Assembly (NCBI GenBank): GCA_017514235.1
Contig: JAFWKK010000001.1
Span: 1-64,000 of the forward strand
Direction: 5' to 3'
Origin: Kiritimatiellia bacterium
GTDB taxonomy: Bacteria > Verrucomicrobiota > Kiritimatiellia > RFP12 > UBA1067
DNA: 64,000 nt
Under the pieces are notes generated by a model that did no database searches, was not told the origin of the DNA, and saw only the letters and a program-made list of their open reading frames with translations. Each line of letters starts with the position of its first letter. Position 1 is the stretch's first letter. A program made the position numbers and the translations under genes. Positions 48,358 through 57,106 of the stretch are shown here, piece by piece.

Positions 48358-49955
48358 TAACGGATCTGCTAAGGAAGCTTGCTCGGGTCGCGTGGTTCCT
48401 CCCGGGTTTTCTCCTGTGGGCGGCGTATCCGCCGATGGGTGAGAAGACCGACGTCCTTTTCGCTCTGGCACCGCTCATGTGGCTGTCGCGGCGCGGAGAC
48501 GCGCGTGAAAGCGCGAAACGCTGGTTCCAGAACGGTGCGTTCTACTGGGTAGCGACGCTTTCGTGGATGCCGGCGATCGTAAAGAACGGCGGACCGTGGC
48601 CGCTCGTGGTGCTGGGTTGGTTCGCGTTAGCTGCCTACTGCGCCGGGTATTTCGCGCTGTTCGGGTGGCTCTCCGCCAAGGTCTGGCGTTGGACGCGCGA
48701 CGGCGGCTACGGCAGGCGGCTTTTCGCCGTATTCCTGGCAGAGCCGCTTCTCTGGTGCGGACTTGAGCTTTTGCGTAGCCGGCTCTTCGGCGGGTTCTCG
48801 TGGAACCAGCTTGGCGTCGTGCCGGCCAACGGAGGCTTCGGTGCGCCGGCGGCCATCGGCGGCGTCTATCTGTTGTCGGCCGTCGTCATTCTCATAAACG
48901 GCACGGTCGCCGGCATCGCCGAGCGCGTGATGCGCCAGGTGCCGCGCCTGGCCGGCATCGAGACGTTGCTTGCGACATGCTGCGTGTTCGGCGTCTATTG
49001 GGCGTCGTCATTCGTATCCTTGCCGGATCCGGCGCATGCGCGGCAAATAAAGGTTGCGCTGGTGCAGAGAAACTTCCCGTGCGTGTTTAAGGGCCGCGAG
49101 GCGAATCCGTACGAGATTTACAGCAAGCTTCTTGAATCAGCCGCTGCGCTGAAGCCAGACCTAGTGATCCTGCCGGAAAGCGGGCTTTGCGAGTTCGGTC
49201 CGGTCGATCAGCAGGGGGCGGTGCGCTTCGCGGACTGGGTGAAGGAGAAGACAGGCGCTTCGCTTCTCACGGGCGGCACGCGTTTCTCGGACGGCAGGGA
49301 GTACAACAGCGCGGCCTTGTATTCTGGCGGAGACATACGCGTGTACGACAAGGTTCACCTTGTGCCCTTTGGGGAGTTCATACCCGGAGACAAGTGGATA
49401 ACCGCGCTTCAGAAGCTGGCTCCCGTAGGCAGCTGTACGCCCGGCGAGCTGAAGACGCTTCCGGTTGATCAGAGCGACGACGGCGCCAGGCTGGGCGTTG
49501 CAATCTGCTATGAGGATACCGACTCCGCGCAGATGCGCGCGCTTGCGAAGATGGGAGCGGGAATGCTGGTGTTCATCACGAACGACAGCTGGTTCTCCCG
49601 TTCCATCGAGGCGGAACAGCACGCCTGGCAGGCCACGGCCCGTGCAATTGAGACGGGCCTTCCCGTGGTGCGTGTCGGGAACAACGGCGTAACGGGCACT
49701 ATCGCGCCGGACGGCAAGGTGTCATGGCTGCCAGGCCCTGACGGGCGGCCGCTCGTGGACGCGCAGGGCAGCATGCTTGACCGCATCGCCCTTGCCCCTG
49801 TGCTTGGCGAAGACAGCGGTTGCCGCGGCGCCCTCACGCCATACGTGGCGTTTGGCGACTGGCCGCTCTGCGTAACATTTGCACTTCTCATACTGGCGAT
49901 GATTTTGGTAAAATACGCGCACCGACATGAAAAACGAAGATACCTGTCCATGTAA
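48354..49955 (+). CDS. lnt: Apolipoprotein N-acyltransferase
   Basis: Lnt adds the third acyl chain to outer-membrane lipoproteins. The 533-aa protein has at least six N-terminal membrane helices and then a nitrilase-like domain. Its triad is visible: Glu275 (LPESGL), Lys333 ([14 protein letters not shown]) and Cys385 (AICYED). A last membrane helix lies at the C terminus. The GTG at 48354 overlaps the GH127 stop. The next gene starts inside its last 29 bases, and the promoter for it is also inside lnt. Confidence 0.95.
   Translation: MITDLLRKLARVAWFLPGFLLWAAYPPMGEKTDVLFALAPLMWLSRRGDARESAKRWFQNGAFYWVATLSWMPAIVKNGGPWPLVVLGWFALAAYCAGYFALFGWLSAKVWRWTRDGGYGRRLFAVFLAEPLLWCGLELLRSRLFGGFSWNQLGVVPANGGFGAPAAIGGVYLLSAVVILINGTVAGIAERVMRQVPRLAGIETLLATCCVFGVYWASSFVSLPDPAHARQIKVALVQRNFPCVFKGREANPYEIYSKLLESAAALKPDLVILPESGLCEFGPVDQQGAVRFADWVKEKTGASLLTGGTRFSDGREYNSAALYSGGDIRVYDKVHLVPFGEFIPGDKWITALQKLAPVGSCTPGELKTLPVDQSDDGARLGVAICYEDTDSAQMRALAKMGAGMLVFITNDSWFSRSIEAEQHAWQATARAIETGLPVVRVGNNGVTGTIAPDGKVSWLPGPDGRPLVDAQGSMLDRIALAPVLGEDSGCRGALTPYVAFGDWPLCVTFALLILAMILVKYAHRHEKRRYLSM
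49906..49914 (+). promoter_or_regulatory. Extended -10 promoter of the SEC-C protein gene
   Basis: TGGTAAAAT, identical to the galM site, lies inside lnt and ends 12 bases before the ATG at 49927. Confidence 0.6.
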
Positions 49956-50433
49956 GTCCGGAAAGACATTCGGAGAATGCTGCGGTCCGATCATCGCGGG
50001 CGAGGCGAAGGCCGAGACGGCCGAGGCCCTGATGCGCGCGCGCTATGCGTCGTACGTTACCGGCGACGTCGGCTTCCTTAAAACCAGTGCCACCAAGGAG
50101 GTCCAGGCGGAGTTCGACGAGGCGGCGTCAAAGGCGTGGAGCGCGTCGGCCGAATGGCACGGCCTGGAGATAATTCGCACCGAGCGCGGCGGCACTGGCG
50201 ATTCCGACGGCGTTGTGGAGTTCCGTGCGCTCTACACGGCGAACGGCGAGTTCTGCAACCATCACGAGGTCTCGCAGTTCGTGAGGGAGAAAGACGGCTG
50301 GAAGTTCGCCGACGGCGAGCTCGTCGGCGAGAAGCCGATTGTTCGCGAGGAGCCGAAGATAGGTCGCAACGACCTATGCCCGTGCGGCAGCGGCAAGAAG
50401 TACAAGAAATGCTGCGGACGCGGCAAGAACTGA
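49927..50433 (+). CDS. YchJ/UPF0225-like protein with two SEC-C zinc motifs
   Basis: This 168-aa protein has a SEC-C motif at each end ([13 protein letters not shown] and [13 protein letters not shown]), which bind zinc. The central domain ([28 protein letters not shown]) matches the YchJ core, an NTF2-like fold. Its function is unknown. It overlaps lnt by 29 bases but has its own promoter. Confidence 0.9.
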   Translation: MKNEDTCPCKSGKTFGECCGPIIAGEAKAETAEALMRARYASYVTGDVGFLKTSATKEVQAEFDEAASKAWSASAEWHGLEIIRTERGGTGDSDGVVEFRALYTANGEFCNHHEVSQFVREKDGWKFADGELVGEKPIVREEPKIGRNDLCPCGSGKKYKKCCGRGKN

Positions 50434-50437
50434 CGGC

Positions 50438-50980
50438 GTGAGCAGCAATCCCGATTTCGACAGGTGGTACGCCGCAAAGAGCGCCAGGTTCATCGTTGAG
50501 CCCAGCCACCGCCTTGAGACGTTCGGCAACACGCTGGTAAACTACCATCTTGTCTCGGAGCTTGCCGACAGGCCGGGCAAGGTGCGTATCCGCGAAGGGC
50601 GACTGGAGGCTCACCAGCCGCGCGTCATATCGCCGCACTTCGTGCCGCCCGAGATGGAGGGCTTTGGCGAGGAGGCGCGGGAGTATTTCGAGTTCCTCAG
50701 GCAGACGGAGGAGCGGCTGCGCATACTGCAGTACGGATATCACCTCAAGAGCGACAACTTCTCCGAGCAGATCGTAACCGACCGTATCTCCGCGGTGACG
50801 GAGCGCGTCAAGGCCGAGGTCATCGCCTCGCGCGACGTGTTCGCCGCAGTGATCCAGGGCGTGGACGAGCCGTGGGACGTCGCGCTCATCGAGCTGTGGT
50901 TGCGCGAGATACGGCGTAGCGCCGGGAACAACATTCGCGAGCTTGACGAGAAGGGGCTTCTGTATGGAAAGAACGACTAA
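50438..50980 (+). CDS. Hypothetical protein
   Basis: This 180-aa soluble, charged, mostly helical protein is not one I recognise. It contains SHRLETFGNTLVNYHLVSEL and the acidic REYFEFLRQTEERLRILQYG. GTG start 4 bases after the SEC-C gene. It overlaps parA by 17 bases, so it may work with ParA or simply be cotranscribed. Confidence 0.78.
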   Translation: MSSNPDFDRWYAAKSARFIVEPSHRLETFGNTLVNYHLVSELADRPGKVRIREGRLEAHQPRVISPHFVPPEMEGFGEEAREYFEFLRQTEERLRILQYGYHLKSDNFSEQIVTDRISAVTERVKAEVIASRDVFAAVIQGVDEPWDVALIELWLREIRRSAGNNIRELDEKGLLYGKND

Positions 50981-51872
50981 GACGATCGCAATCGCCAACC
51001 AGAAGGGCGGCGTGGGCAAGACCACGACGGTCGTGAACCTCGCCGCGGCGCTGGCGGCGCGCCACCGCTCGGTGCTGGTCGTGGACCTGGATCCTCAGGC
51101 GCATGCGACGCTCGGCCTCGGCCTTGAGAAGCAGGCGAGCGTGTCGATGTACGCCGTGCTGACGGGAGTCCGCGACATCGCGGACGTTATCCAGCCGACG
51201 AAGTGGAACAACCTCAACGTCATTCCGTCGGAGGTGGATCTCGCCGGCGCGGAGCTCGAGTTCGGCACTCGTCCAGACCGTCTGGAGATGATACGCAACG
51301 CCCTCGCGCCGGTAAAGGCGTCCGGTGCGTTCGACTACATCCTGCTCGATTGTCCGCCGTCCCTTGGCATCGTCATGACTGCCGCGCTCGTTGCAACCGA
51401 CGGCGTGCTCATTCCCATTCAGGCGGAGTTCTTGGCGATGGACGGGCTGGCGTTGATCACGGGCTCGATAGATCGCGTCCGGCGCGGACCCAACCCCGTC
51501 CTTGAGCTGAACGGCATCGTATTCACCATGGTCAACTTCGTGGCGAAGCTGACGCACGACGTGATGGCGGAGGTGCGCGGGCATTTCGGTGACCGGGTCT
51601 ATGAAACGCTGATACCGCGCAACGTGCGAGTGTCGGAGGCGATGTCGATGGGAACGCCGGTCGTCTATCTCGATCCGCGTTCGAAGGGATCCGAGGCTTA
51701 CAAGGCGTTCGCATGGGAGTTCATGGCGAAGAATCCGACGCGGTTCTCCGCGCCGAAGCAGACGACGCCGCTTGCGGCGACCCCGCACGAGGACAAGCCT
51801 GATGAGGCTCAGCGCGATAATACCGTCGCGTCCGGCGGAGCCGACGCTCCCGCAGACGCTCCGGTCGCTTGA
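50964..51872 (+). CDS. parA: ParA/Soj family chromosome-partitioning ATPase
   Basis: This 302-aa P-loop ATPase has the deviant Walker A NQKGGVGKTTT, Walker A' VVDLDPQAHATLGLGL, Walker B YILLDCPPSLG and the LIPIQAEFLAMDGL segment typical of chromosomal ParA. The last 45 residues are a variable tail. ParB is not adjacent, which is unusual for a chromosomal parA. The ATG at 50964 follows AAGGGG. The start of the next gene lies 71 bases before its stop. Confidence 0.93.
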   Translation: MERTTKTIAIANQKGGVGKTTTVVNLAAALAARHRSVLVVDLDPQAHATLGLGLEKQASVSMYAVLTGVRDIADVIQPTKWNNLNVIPSEVDLAGAELEFGTRPDRLEMIRNALAPVKASGAFDYILLDCPPSLGIVMTAALVATDGVLIPIQAEFLAMDGLALITGSIDRVRRGPNPVLELNGIVFTMVNFVAKLTHDVMAEVRGHFGDRVYETLIPRNVRVSEAMSMGTPVVYLDPRSKGSEAYKAFAWEFMAKNPTRFSAPKQTTPLAATPHEDKPDEAQRDNTVASGGADAPADAPVA

Positions 51873-52695
51873 CGTCGCTGCGGCCGGGCTGAACGTCGAG
51901 CGCATCGTCGTCACCGACGATGCGCTGCGCGGCCTCTCCTGGGCGCGCAACCGCGGGTTGGATAAGGCGACTGGCGACGCCGTGTTCTTCGTCGATGCCG
52001 ACGACACGGTGCGTCCTGACTTCTTCCGGCGGCTGTCTGCGGCGCTTGAGTCGTCCGGCGCGGACTTCGTGCTATCCTCGTTCGACTACGCGCCGCTGAA
52101 GCGCGACTACTGCCTTTCTGGCAACGAGGTGATCCGTGCGGCGATGCTGCCTGCCTTCTTCGGCTACTCGTTTGACGACGTGCGCCGCTGGAACGTTGGC
52201 GGCGACCTTCACGCACGGCGCGAGCAGGGCGGCGTATGGCGGTGCGCGTTCAGGCGCGATTTTCTCGAACGCCACTCGATCCGCTTCGATGAGAGCCTGC
52301 GCCTCTACGAGGATTCACCGTTCATAGCGGAATGCGCTGCCCGCGCCGGGAAGGTCGCCTCGATTCCGGACGTCCTGTACGACTATTCCCCGGGTCCGCA
52401 CGGCATACTCGCGACGACGCTCGGCACGGACCGATACTTCGAATACAAGTTTGCAGCACTCGAGAACCGAAAGGCGATCGCAGGGCGCGTCGGCGGCGGT
52501 GCGATGCGGTACTTCGCCGCGAGCGCGGTATTCTCGTCAATGGAACTGCTGAAGGCCCGCCGCGACTGGCGGCGCTATGTCGCCGACCCGTTCGTCACCG
52601 AATCGCTTCGGACCTTTCCATGCGCCCTCCGCCATCCCCTGACGGCCGCGGCGGTCGCGTTCCTGCGTTGTGCGGGCGCCGGTGTTGTGGTATAA
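51802..52695 (+). CDS. Family 2 glycosyltransferase
   Basis: This 297-aa GT2-type enzyme has RLSAIIPSRP at the start, GLSWARNRGLDKATGDAVFF and the metal-binding VDADDTVRPDFF, followed by an acceptor-binding half (WRCAFRRDFLERHSIRFDE). It uses a nucleotide sugar to extend an unknown acceptor. The ATG at 51802 overlaps parA by 71 bases in a different frame. The promoter of the next gene lies at its 3' end. Confidence 0.85.
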   Translation: MRLSAIIPSRPAEPTLPQTLRSLDVAAAGLNVERIVVTDDALRGLSWARNRGLDKATGDAVFFVDADDTVRPDFFRRLSAALESSGADFVLSSFDYAPLKRDYCLSGNEVIRAAMLPAFFGYSFDDVRRWNVGGDLHARREQGGVWRCAFRRDFLERHSIRFDESLRLYEDSPFIAECAARAGKVASIPDVLYDYSPGPHGILATTLGTDRYFEYKFAALENRKAIAGRVGGGAMRYFAASAVFSSMELLKARRDWRRYVADPFVTESLRTFPCALRHPLTAAAVAFLRCAGAGVVV

Positions 52696-52696
52696 T
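52668..52696 (+). promoter_or_regulatory. Promoter of the exported TIM-barrel gene
   Basis: TTGTGC (52668-52673), 17 bp, then TATAAT (52691-52696) with TGG before it. It ends 8 bases before the ATG at 52705, so the leader is only a base or two long. Confidence 0.7.
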
Positions 52697-52704
52697 CCGT
52701 TGTC

Positions 52705-53583
52705 ATGAGAACGAATGTGCATGCCGTGAGCCTTGTCCATGCCGTGCTGCTGTCGGCTTTCGTAGCGTTTGGGGAGCCGCAGGCCGATGCCAGCCGCGTC
52801 GTAGCCGGCGGAGAGCCGAAGATATCGGTCTTCGCTAACGCCATACACAGAACTGCGAAGGAACGCGGAGTCTCGCTGGCCGAGGCGGCGGACTTGCTTT
52901 ATGGCCTTGGCATCCGAGGCTTCGACACTAGCGTGTTCGACGGGAACCTCCAGGCGCTAGCGGCGACTAAACTGAAGCCTATCAATCTCTATTGCTTTCC
53001 GGACATGTATGCGGCCGACAACGGGGCGGAGGAGTGCGCCCGGGTGCTTGACGCGGCGGAGAAGTACGGCGTGCCGCGCGTCATGGTCGTGCCGTCCAAC
53101 TTCAGGAAGAACGGCGACAAGGAGGCCGACTTCGCGAAGGTGCTTTCTGGCATGAGGATATTTGTTGACGAGGGGAGCAAGCGCGGCATCACTATAACGG
53201 TTGAGGATTTCGGAGGCACCGAGAACCCGTGCTCGAGCGCGAGTCGCCTGAAGCGTATGCTGGACGAGATTCCCGGCCTTCGCTTTGCGCTTGACAGCGG
53301 CAACCTGTATTACGCCGGTCGCGGCGACGACATCGTAGACATGATGAAGTACGCCAAGGGGCGCATCGAGCACGTGCATCTCAAGGACCAGCTGAAGGAA
53401 GACTGCCGCAAGTACGCGACGCTCGGCCTCGGTGCGGTCCCCAATGAGACGATAGTGAAGTCGCTGGCCGCCGACGGCTACGACGGCTGGTACACGCTTG
53501 AGAACCTCGTCGGACCTGCCTACCTGGACGCCGTCCGGCAGGTGGCCGTGCTGAAGGCGTGGCTTGCAGAGAAGGGAAAATAG
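52705..53583 (+). CDS. Exported sugar phosphate isomerase/epimerase-like TIM barrel
   Basis: This 292-aa protein has an N-terminal signal-like stretch (about residues 1-30) and an AP-endonuclease-2-like barrel. Conserved metal-binding parts are ITVEDFGG (Glu), RFALDSGNLYYAG (Asp), HVHLKDQ (His) and WYTLENLVG (Glu). Family members epimerise or isomerise sugars such as xylose, hydroxypyruvate or inosose; the substrate is unknown. Most are cytoplasmic, so the exported form is notable. Confidence 0.85.
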   Translation: MRTNVHAVSLVHAVLLSAFVAFGEPQADASRVVAGGEPKISVFANAIHRTAKERGVSLAEAADLLYGLGIRGFDTSVFDGNLQALAATKLKPINLYCFPDMYAADNGAEECARVLDAAEKYGVPRVMVVPSNFRKNGDKEADFAKVLSGMRIFVDEGSKRGITITVEDFGGTENPCSSASRLKRMLDEIPGLRFALDSGNLYYAGRGDDIVDMMKYAKGRIEHVHLKDQLKEDCRKYATLGLGAVPNETIVKSLAADGYDGWYTLENLVGPAYLDAVRQVAVLKAWLAEKGK

Positions 53584-53611
53584 AGAATCCGATCGAAAGG
53601 AGTTCCAGACA

Positions 53612-54919
53612 ATGTCAGCATACGGGAAAGAGGAAGTCGTAGCGTTCCACCGCGGAGGCAAGGTCGCGGTCTCGCTGCCAAAGCCGCTGAGGACGAAGGA
53701 CGACCTATGCCTTGCCTACACGCCTGGCGTGGCGCATGCGGTGAAGGCGGTTGCTGCAGATCCAAACGCCGTCTACGACGTGACGGCCAAGCCGAACCTG
53801 GTGGCCGTTGTGTCCGATGGCACCGCGATACTCGGTCTGGGCGACCTGGGCGCCGCGGCGTCCATTCCGGTAATGGAGGGCAAGGCCGTACTCTTCAAGT
53901 CGTTCGGCGACGTGGACGCCTGGCCGGTGCCTCTCGACAGGTGTCGCGCCGGCGGACGGAGCGATGGCAAGACCGATCCGCAGCGCGTCATCGACGCGGT
54001 GATGGCCATCGCCCCGCAGTATGGCGGCGTCAACCTCGAGGACATTGCGGCGCCGGCGTGCTTTGAGATAGAGGACAAGCTCGATGCCGCGCTTGACATT
54101 CCCGTCTTTCACGACGACCAGTGGGGGACGGCGGTCATAGCGCTCTCCGGCGTGATGAACTATGCGAAGATTGCAGGCCGTCCGCTGGACTCGCTCAAGG
54201 TCGTCATCAACGGGGCCGGGGCGGCCGGCATACGCATCTGCGACATGCTGAAGGCCGCAGGCGCCCGCGACGTTACGATGTGCGACAGCAAAGGCACGAT
54301 ACGCAAGGACCGCACCGACCTCAATCCTTTCAAGGCCCGCCACGCCGTCGACACGTGCGCGAAGACGCTGAAGGAGGCGATTGCCGGAGCCGACGTGTTC
54401 ATCGGGGTTTCGGCGGCCAACGTGCTTTCTGGCGACGACGTGAAGTCGATGGGCGCATTCCCAGCGATCTTCGCGATGGCGAATCCCGACCCCGAGATTA
54501 CACCGGAGGCCGCCACCGCCGCACTCTCCGGCCGCCGTTTCGTGATGGTGACGGGACGGAGCGACTATCCGAACCAGATCAACAACGTCCTCGGCTTCCC
54601 GTACCTGTTCCGCGGGGCGCTTGACGCGCGCGCCACGACGATTAACATGGAGATGAAGGTCGCGGCCGCGAACGCCCTCGCCGCACTGGCCCAGAAGCCC
54701 GTGCCAGACGACGTGAAGGCCCTGTATCCGAGCGAGACGCTGGAGTTCGGCGAAGGTTACCTCATACCGAAGCCGTTCGACCGCCGCCTGTTCACAGAGG
54801 TCTCCTTTGCAGTCGCCGAGGCCGCCGTCAGGTCCGGCGTCGCGCGCACCGCGCTCGACCTCGCCGCATACCGGCAGGATCTCGAACGCCGCAATGAGAC
54901 TAGACAGGCGAATACTTGA
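53612..54919 (+). CDS. NAD(P)-dependent malic enzyme
   Basis: This 435-aa short malic enzyme converts malate to pyruvate and CO2. It has the active-site Tyr region [24 protein letters not shown], metal-binding [12 protein letters not shown] and FHDDQWGTA, the nucleotide-binding [11 protein letters not shown], and [12 protein letters not shown]. It lacks the phosphotransacetylase-like extension of MaeB. The ATG at 53612 follows AAAGGAG. It overlaps the next gene by 26 bases. Confidence 0.95.
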   Translation: MSAYGKEEVVAFHRGGKVAVSLPKPLRTKDDLCLAYTPGVAHAVKAVAADPNAVYDVTAKPNLVAVVSDGTAILGLGDLGAAASIPVMEGKAVLFKSFGDVDAWPVPLDRCRAGGRSDGKTDPQRVIDAVMAIAPQYGGVNLEDIAAPACFEIEDKLDAALDIPVFHDDQWGTAVIALSGVMNYAKIAGRPLDSLKVVINGAGAAGIRICDMLKAAGARDVTMCDSKGTIRKDRTDLNPFKARHAVDTCAKTLKEAIAGADVFIGVSAANVLSGDDVKSMGAFPAIFAMANPDPEITPEAATAALSGRRFVMVTGRSDYPNQINNVLGFPYLFRGALDARATTINMEMKVAAANALAALAQKPVPDDVKALYPSETLEFGEGYLIPKPFDRRLFTEVSFAVAEAAVRSGVARTALDLAAYRQDLERRNETRQANT

Positions 54920-55781
54920 GCTGCATCCGGACTTTTCGCGCTCACGTGCGGAGGGACTGATCAAGGCTGGGCTGGTTGCTGTGAACGGCAAGGCCGCCAT
55001 AAAGGCCGGTCAGGTCGTGTCCGCAGAGGACGAGATTTCTGTCGAGATTCCGCCGCCGGCGCCTTCCGTCCCGGAGCCGGAGGACATTTCGCTCCCGGTC
55101 GTCTTTGAGGACGACGACCTGATCATCGTGGACAAGCCGCCAGGCATGGTCGTGCATCCGGCGCCAGGCCATTTCACGGGCACGCTGGTTAATGCGCTGC
55201 TTCACCGCTGCCCTAGCCTTGCCAGCATTGGCTGCGCGGCGCGCCCTGGAATCGTCCACCGCCTGGACCAGGACACTTCGGGGCTGATCGCCGTCGCAAA
55301 GACTGCGCGGGCAATGATGTCGCTTGCGCGGGCGTTCGCCAGCCATTCCCAGGTTGAGAAGACTTACCTTGCCGTCTGCCACGGTCGGCCGCCGCTCGAA
55401 TCAGGACGTATCGAGAACCTGATCGGGCGCCACCCGGTGGACCGAAAGCGCATGGCGATAGTGGAGCGCAACGGCAAGGTCGCGATAACGAACTGGCGCG
55501 TGCTGACGCCACCGAGCCGTTCCAGCCTTTCTGTCATAGAGTGTCGTATTGAGACAGGCAGGACTCACCAGATCAGGGTGCACATGGCGTCGCTGAAATG
55601 TCCTGTGGCGGGCGACAGGACGTATGGCTCCCCGTCGCGCGACAAGCTTCTGGATCCGCCGCCGCCGCGTCAGATGCTTCACGCATGGCGCCTAAGCCTG
55701 CGCCACCCGGTCACAGGCGAGCCGCTTTCGTTCGAGGCCCCGGTGCCGGCGGACATGTCGCCCTACATAGATAAGCCCTAG
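54894..55781 (+). CDS. RluA/RluD family 23S rRNA pseudouridine synthase
   Basis: This 295-aa protein has an N-terminal S4 RNA-binding domain (SRAEGLIKAGLVAVNG) and the synthase domain with catalytic Asp in GIVHRLDQDTSGLIAVAKT, then GRTHQIRVHMA. RluD modifies helix 69 of 23S rRNA; RluC is an alternative. Its stop overlaps the convergent lysA stop in the CTAG at 55778-55781, with no terminator between. Confidence 0.92.
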   Translation: MRLDRRILELHPDFSRSRAEGLIKAGLVAVNGKAAIKAGQVVSAEDEISVEIPPPAPSVPEPEDISLPVVFEDDDLIIVDKPPGMVVHPAPGHFTGTLVNALLHRCPSLASIGCAARPGIVHRLDQDTSGLIAVAKTARAMMSLARAFASHSQVEKTYLAVCHGRPPLESGRIENLIGRHPVDRKRMAIVERNGKVAITNWRVLTPPSRSSLSVIECRIETGRTHQIRVHMASLKCPVAGDRTYGSPSRDKLLDPPPPRQMLHAWRLSLRHPVTGEPLSFEAPVPADMSPYIDKP

Positions 55782-57061
55782 CGCTGCGAGCTTAAGGGCA
55801 GCGAGGAGAAATCGAGCGTTGCGAAATAGTCGTCGAGTGTCTCGGCGCGGCGTATCTCGCGCACTGAGCCGTCCTCCTCGAGAAGAAGCTCGGCGCTGCG
55901 CAGCTTGCCGTTGTACTGGAAGCCCATCGCGTGGCCGTGCGCTCCCGCGTCGCAGATGACCACGAGGTCGTCGCGCTCCAGGACAGGCAGTACCCGCTGT
56001 ATGGCGAACTTGTCGTTGTTCTCGCACAGCGAGCCGGTGACGTCGTAGACAGACGTGTCGCCGCTCGTCTCCTTGCCCGGCACGACGATCTCATGGTATG
56101 CGCCGTAGAGCGCGGGACGCATCAGGTTTGACATGCAGGCATCGAGCCCGGCGTACATGCGGTACGTGTTCTTGATGTGCCGGACGCGAGAGACGAGGTA
56201 TCCGTAAGGGCCGGTGATGCAGCGTCCGCACTCCATGAAAAGCCGCAGCGGGGCGAGCCCGCGTTCGGCGACGATTGCCTTGTAAGCGGCCTCGATGCCC
56301 TTGCCGACGCGTTCCAGGTCCATCGCCGCCTGGTCGGGACGGTAGGGAATGCCGATGCCGCCGCCGATGTTGACGAAGTCGAATGAGATTTCGAGCTGCT
56401 GGGAGATGTCGGCCACGAGGTCGAAGAGCATCTTCGCGGTATCGATTATGTATTCCGGGTCAAGCTCGTTCGAAGCGACCATGGTGTGCAGGCCAAAGCG
56501 TGTGGCGCCGGCCTCCTTCAGGCGGCGGTAGCCGTCGAAGAGCTGGTCGCGCGTGAAGCCGTACTTCGCTTCCTCGGGCTTGCCGATGATGGCGTTGCCG
56601 CCCTTGAGAGGCCCGGGGTTGTAGCGGCAGCAGAAAAGGCGGTTTGCGACCGACGCCGCGTCCGCCCCGACGGCGTCGAGGCAGTAGCCGATGTGCGTCA
56701 GGTCGTCGAAGTTGATGATGGCCCCGAGTTCCCATGCCTTCCTGAATTCCTCTGCCGGCGTGTCGTTCGACGTGAACATGATCGACTCCCCGACGTTTCC
56801 GACCTTTTCCGCAAGGACGAGTTCGGCCATCGAGGAGCAGTCGGAGCCGAAGTCGAATCCGTCGCGCAGCAGCTGCATGATGTGGGGGTTCGGCGTTGCC
56901 TTGACGGCAAAGTATTCGCGGAAGCCCTTGTTCCACGCAAAAGCCTTCTTCAGCCGCTTGGCGTTCGACCTGATGGCCTTGGCGTCGTAGATGTGAAATG
57001 GAGTCGGCCACCTGGCCGCGATCTCCTCCAGCTTTGCCTTGTCGAATGGTAGCGTTCTCAT
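55778..57061 (-). CDS. lysA: Diaminopimelate decarboxylase
   Basis: This PLP enzyme makes lysine from meso-diaminopimelate. The 427-aa fold-III protein has the PLP lysine in YFAVKATPNP, the phosphate-binding NIGGGIGIPY, the segment FMECGRCITG and the cofactor/substrate Cys-Glu in GSLCENNDKFA. Carboxynorspermidine decarboxylase (NspC) is a related option but is usually shorter. It has its own promoter inside the gap to the upstream BatD-like gene. Confidence 0.88.
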   Translation of the reverse strand: MRTLPFDKAKLEEIAARWPTPFHIYDAKAIRSNAKRLKKAFAWNKGFREYFAVKATPNPHIMQLLRDGFDFGSDCSSMAELVLAEKVGNVGESIMFTSNDTPAEEFRKAWELGAIINFDDLTHIGYCLDAVGADAASVANRLFCCRYNPGPLKGGNAIIGKPEEAKYGFTRDQLFDGYRRLKEAGATRFGLHTMVASNELDPEYIIDTAKMLFDLVADISQQLEISFDFVNIGGGIGIPYRPDQAAMDLERVGKGIEAAYKAIVAERGLAPLRLFMECGRCITGPYGYLVSRVRHIKNTYRMYAGLDACMSNLMRPALYGAYHEIVVPGKETSGDTSVYDVTGSLCENNDKFAIQRVLPVLERDDLVVICDAGAHGHAMGFQYNGKLRSAELLLEEDGSVREIRRAETLDDYFATLDFSSLPLSSQR

Positions 57062-57095
57062 GGTTGGATTGTCTGATATTCTGGAATGTGCGAGT

Positions 57096-57104
57096 ATTAT
57101 ACCA
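57096..57104 (-). promoter_or_regulatory. Extended -10 promoter of lysA
   Basis: TGGTATAAT on the minus strand lies between the BatD-like gene and lysA, about 35 bases before the lysA ATG. Confidence 0.65.
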
Positions 57105-57106
57105 AA

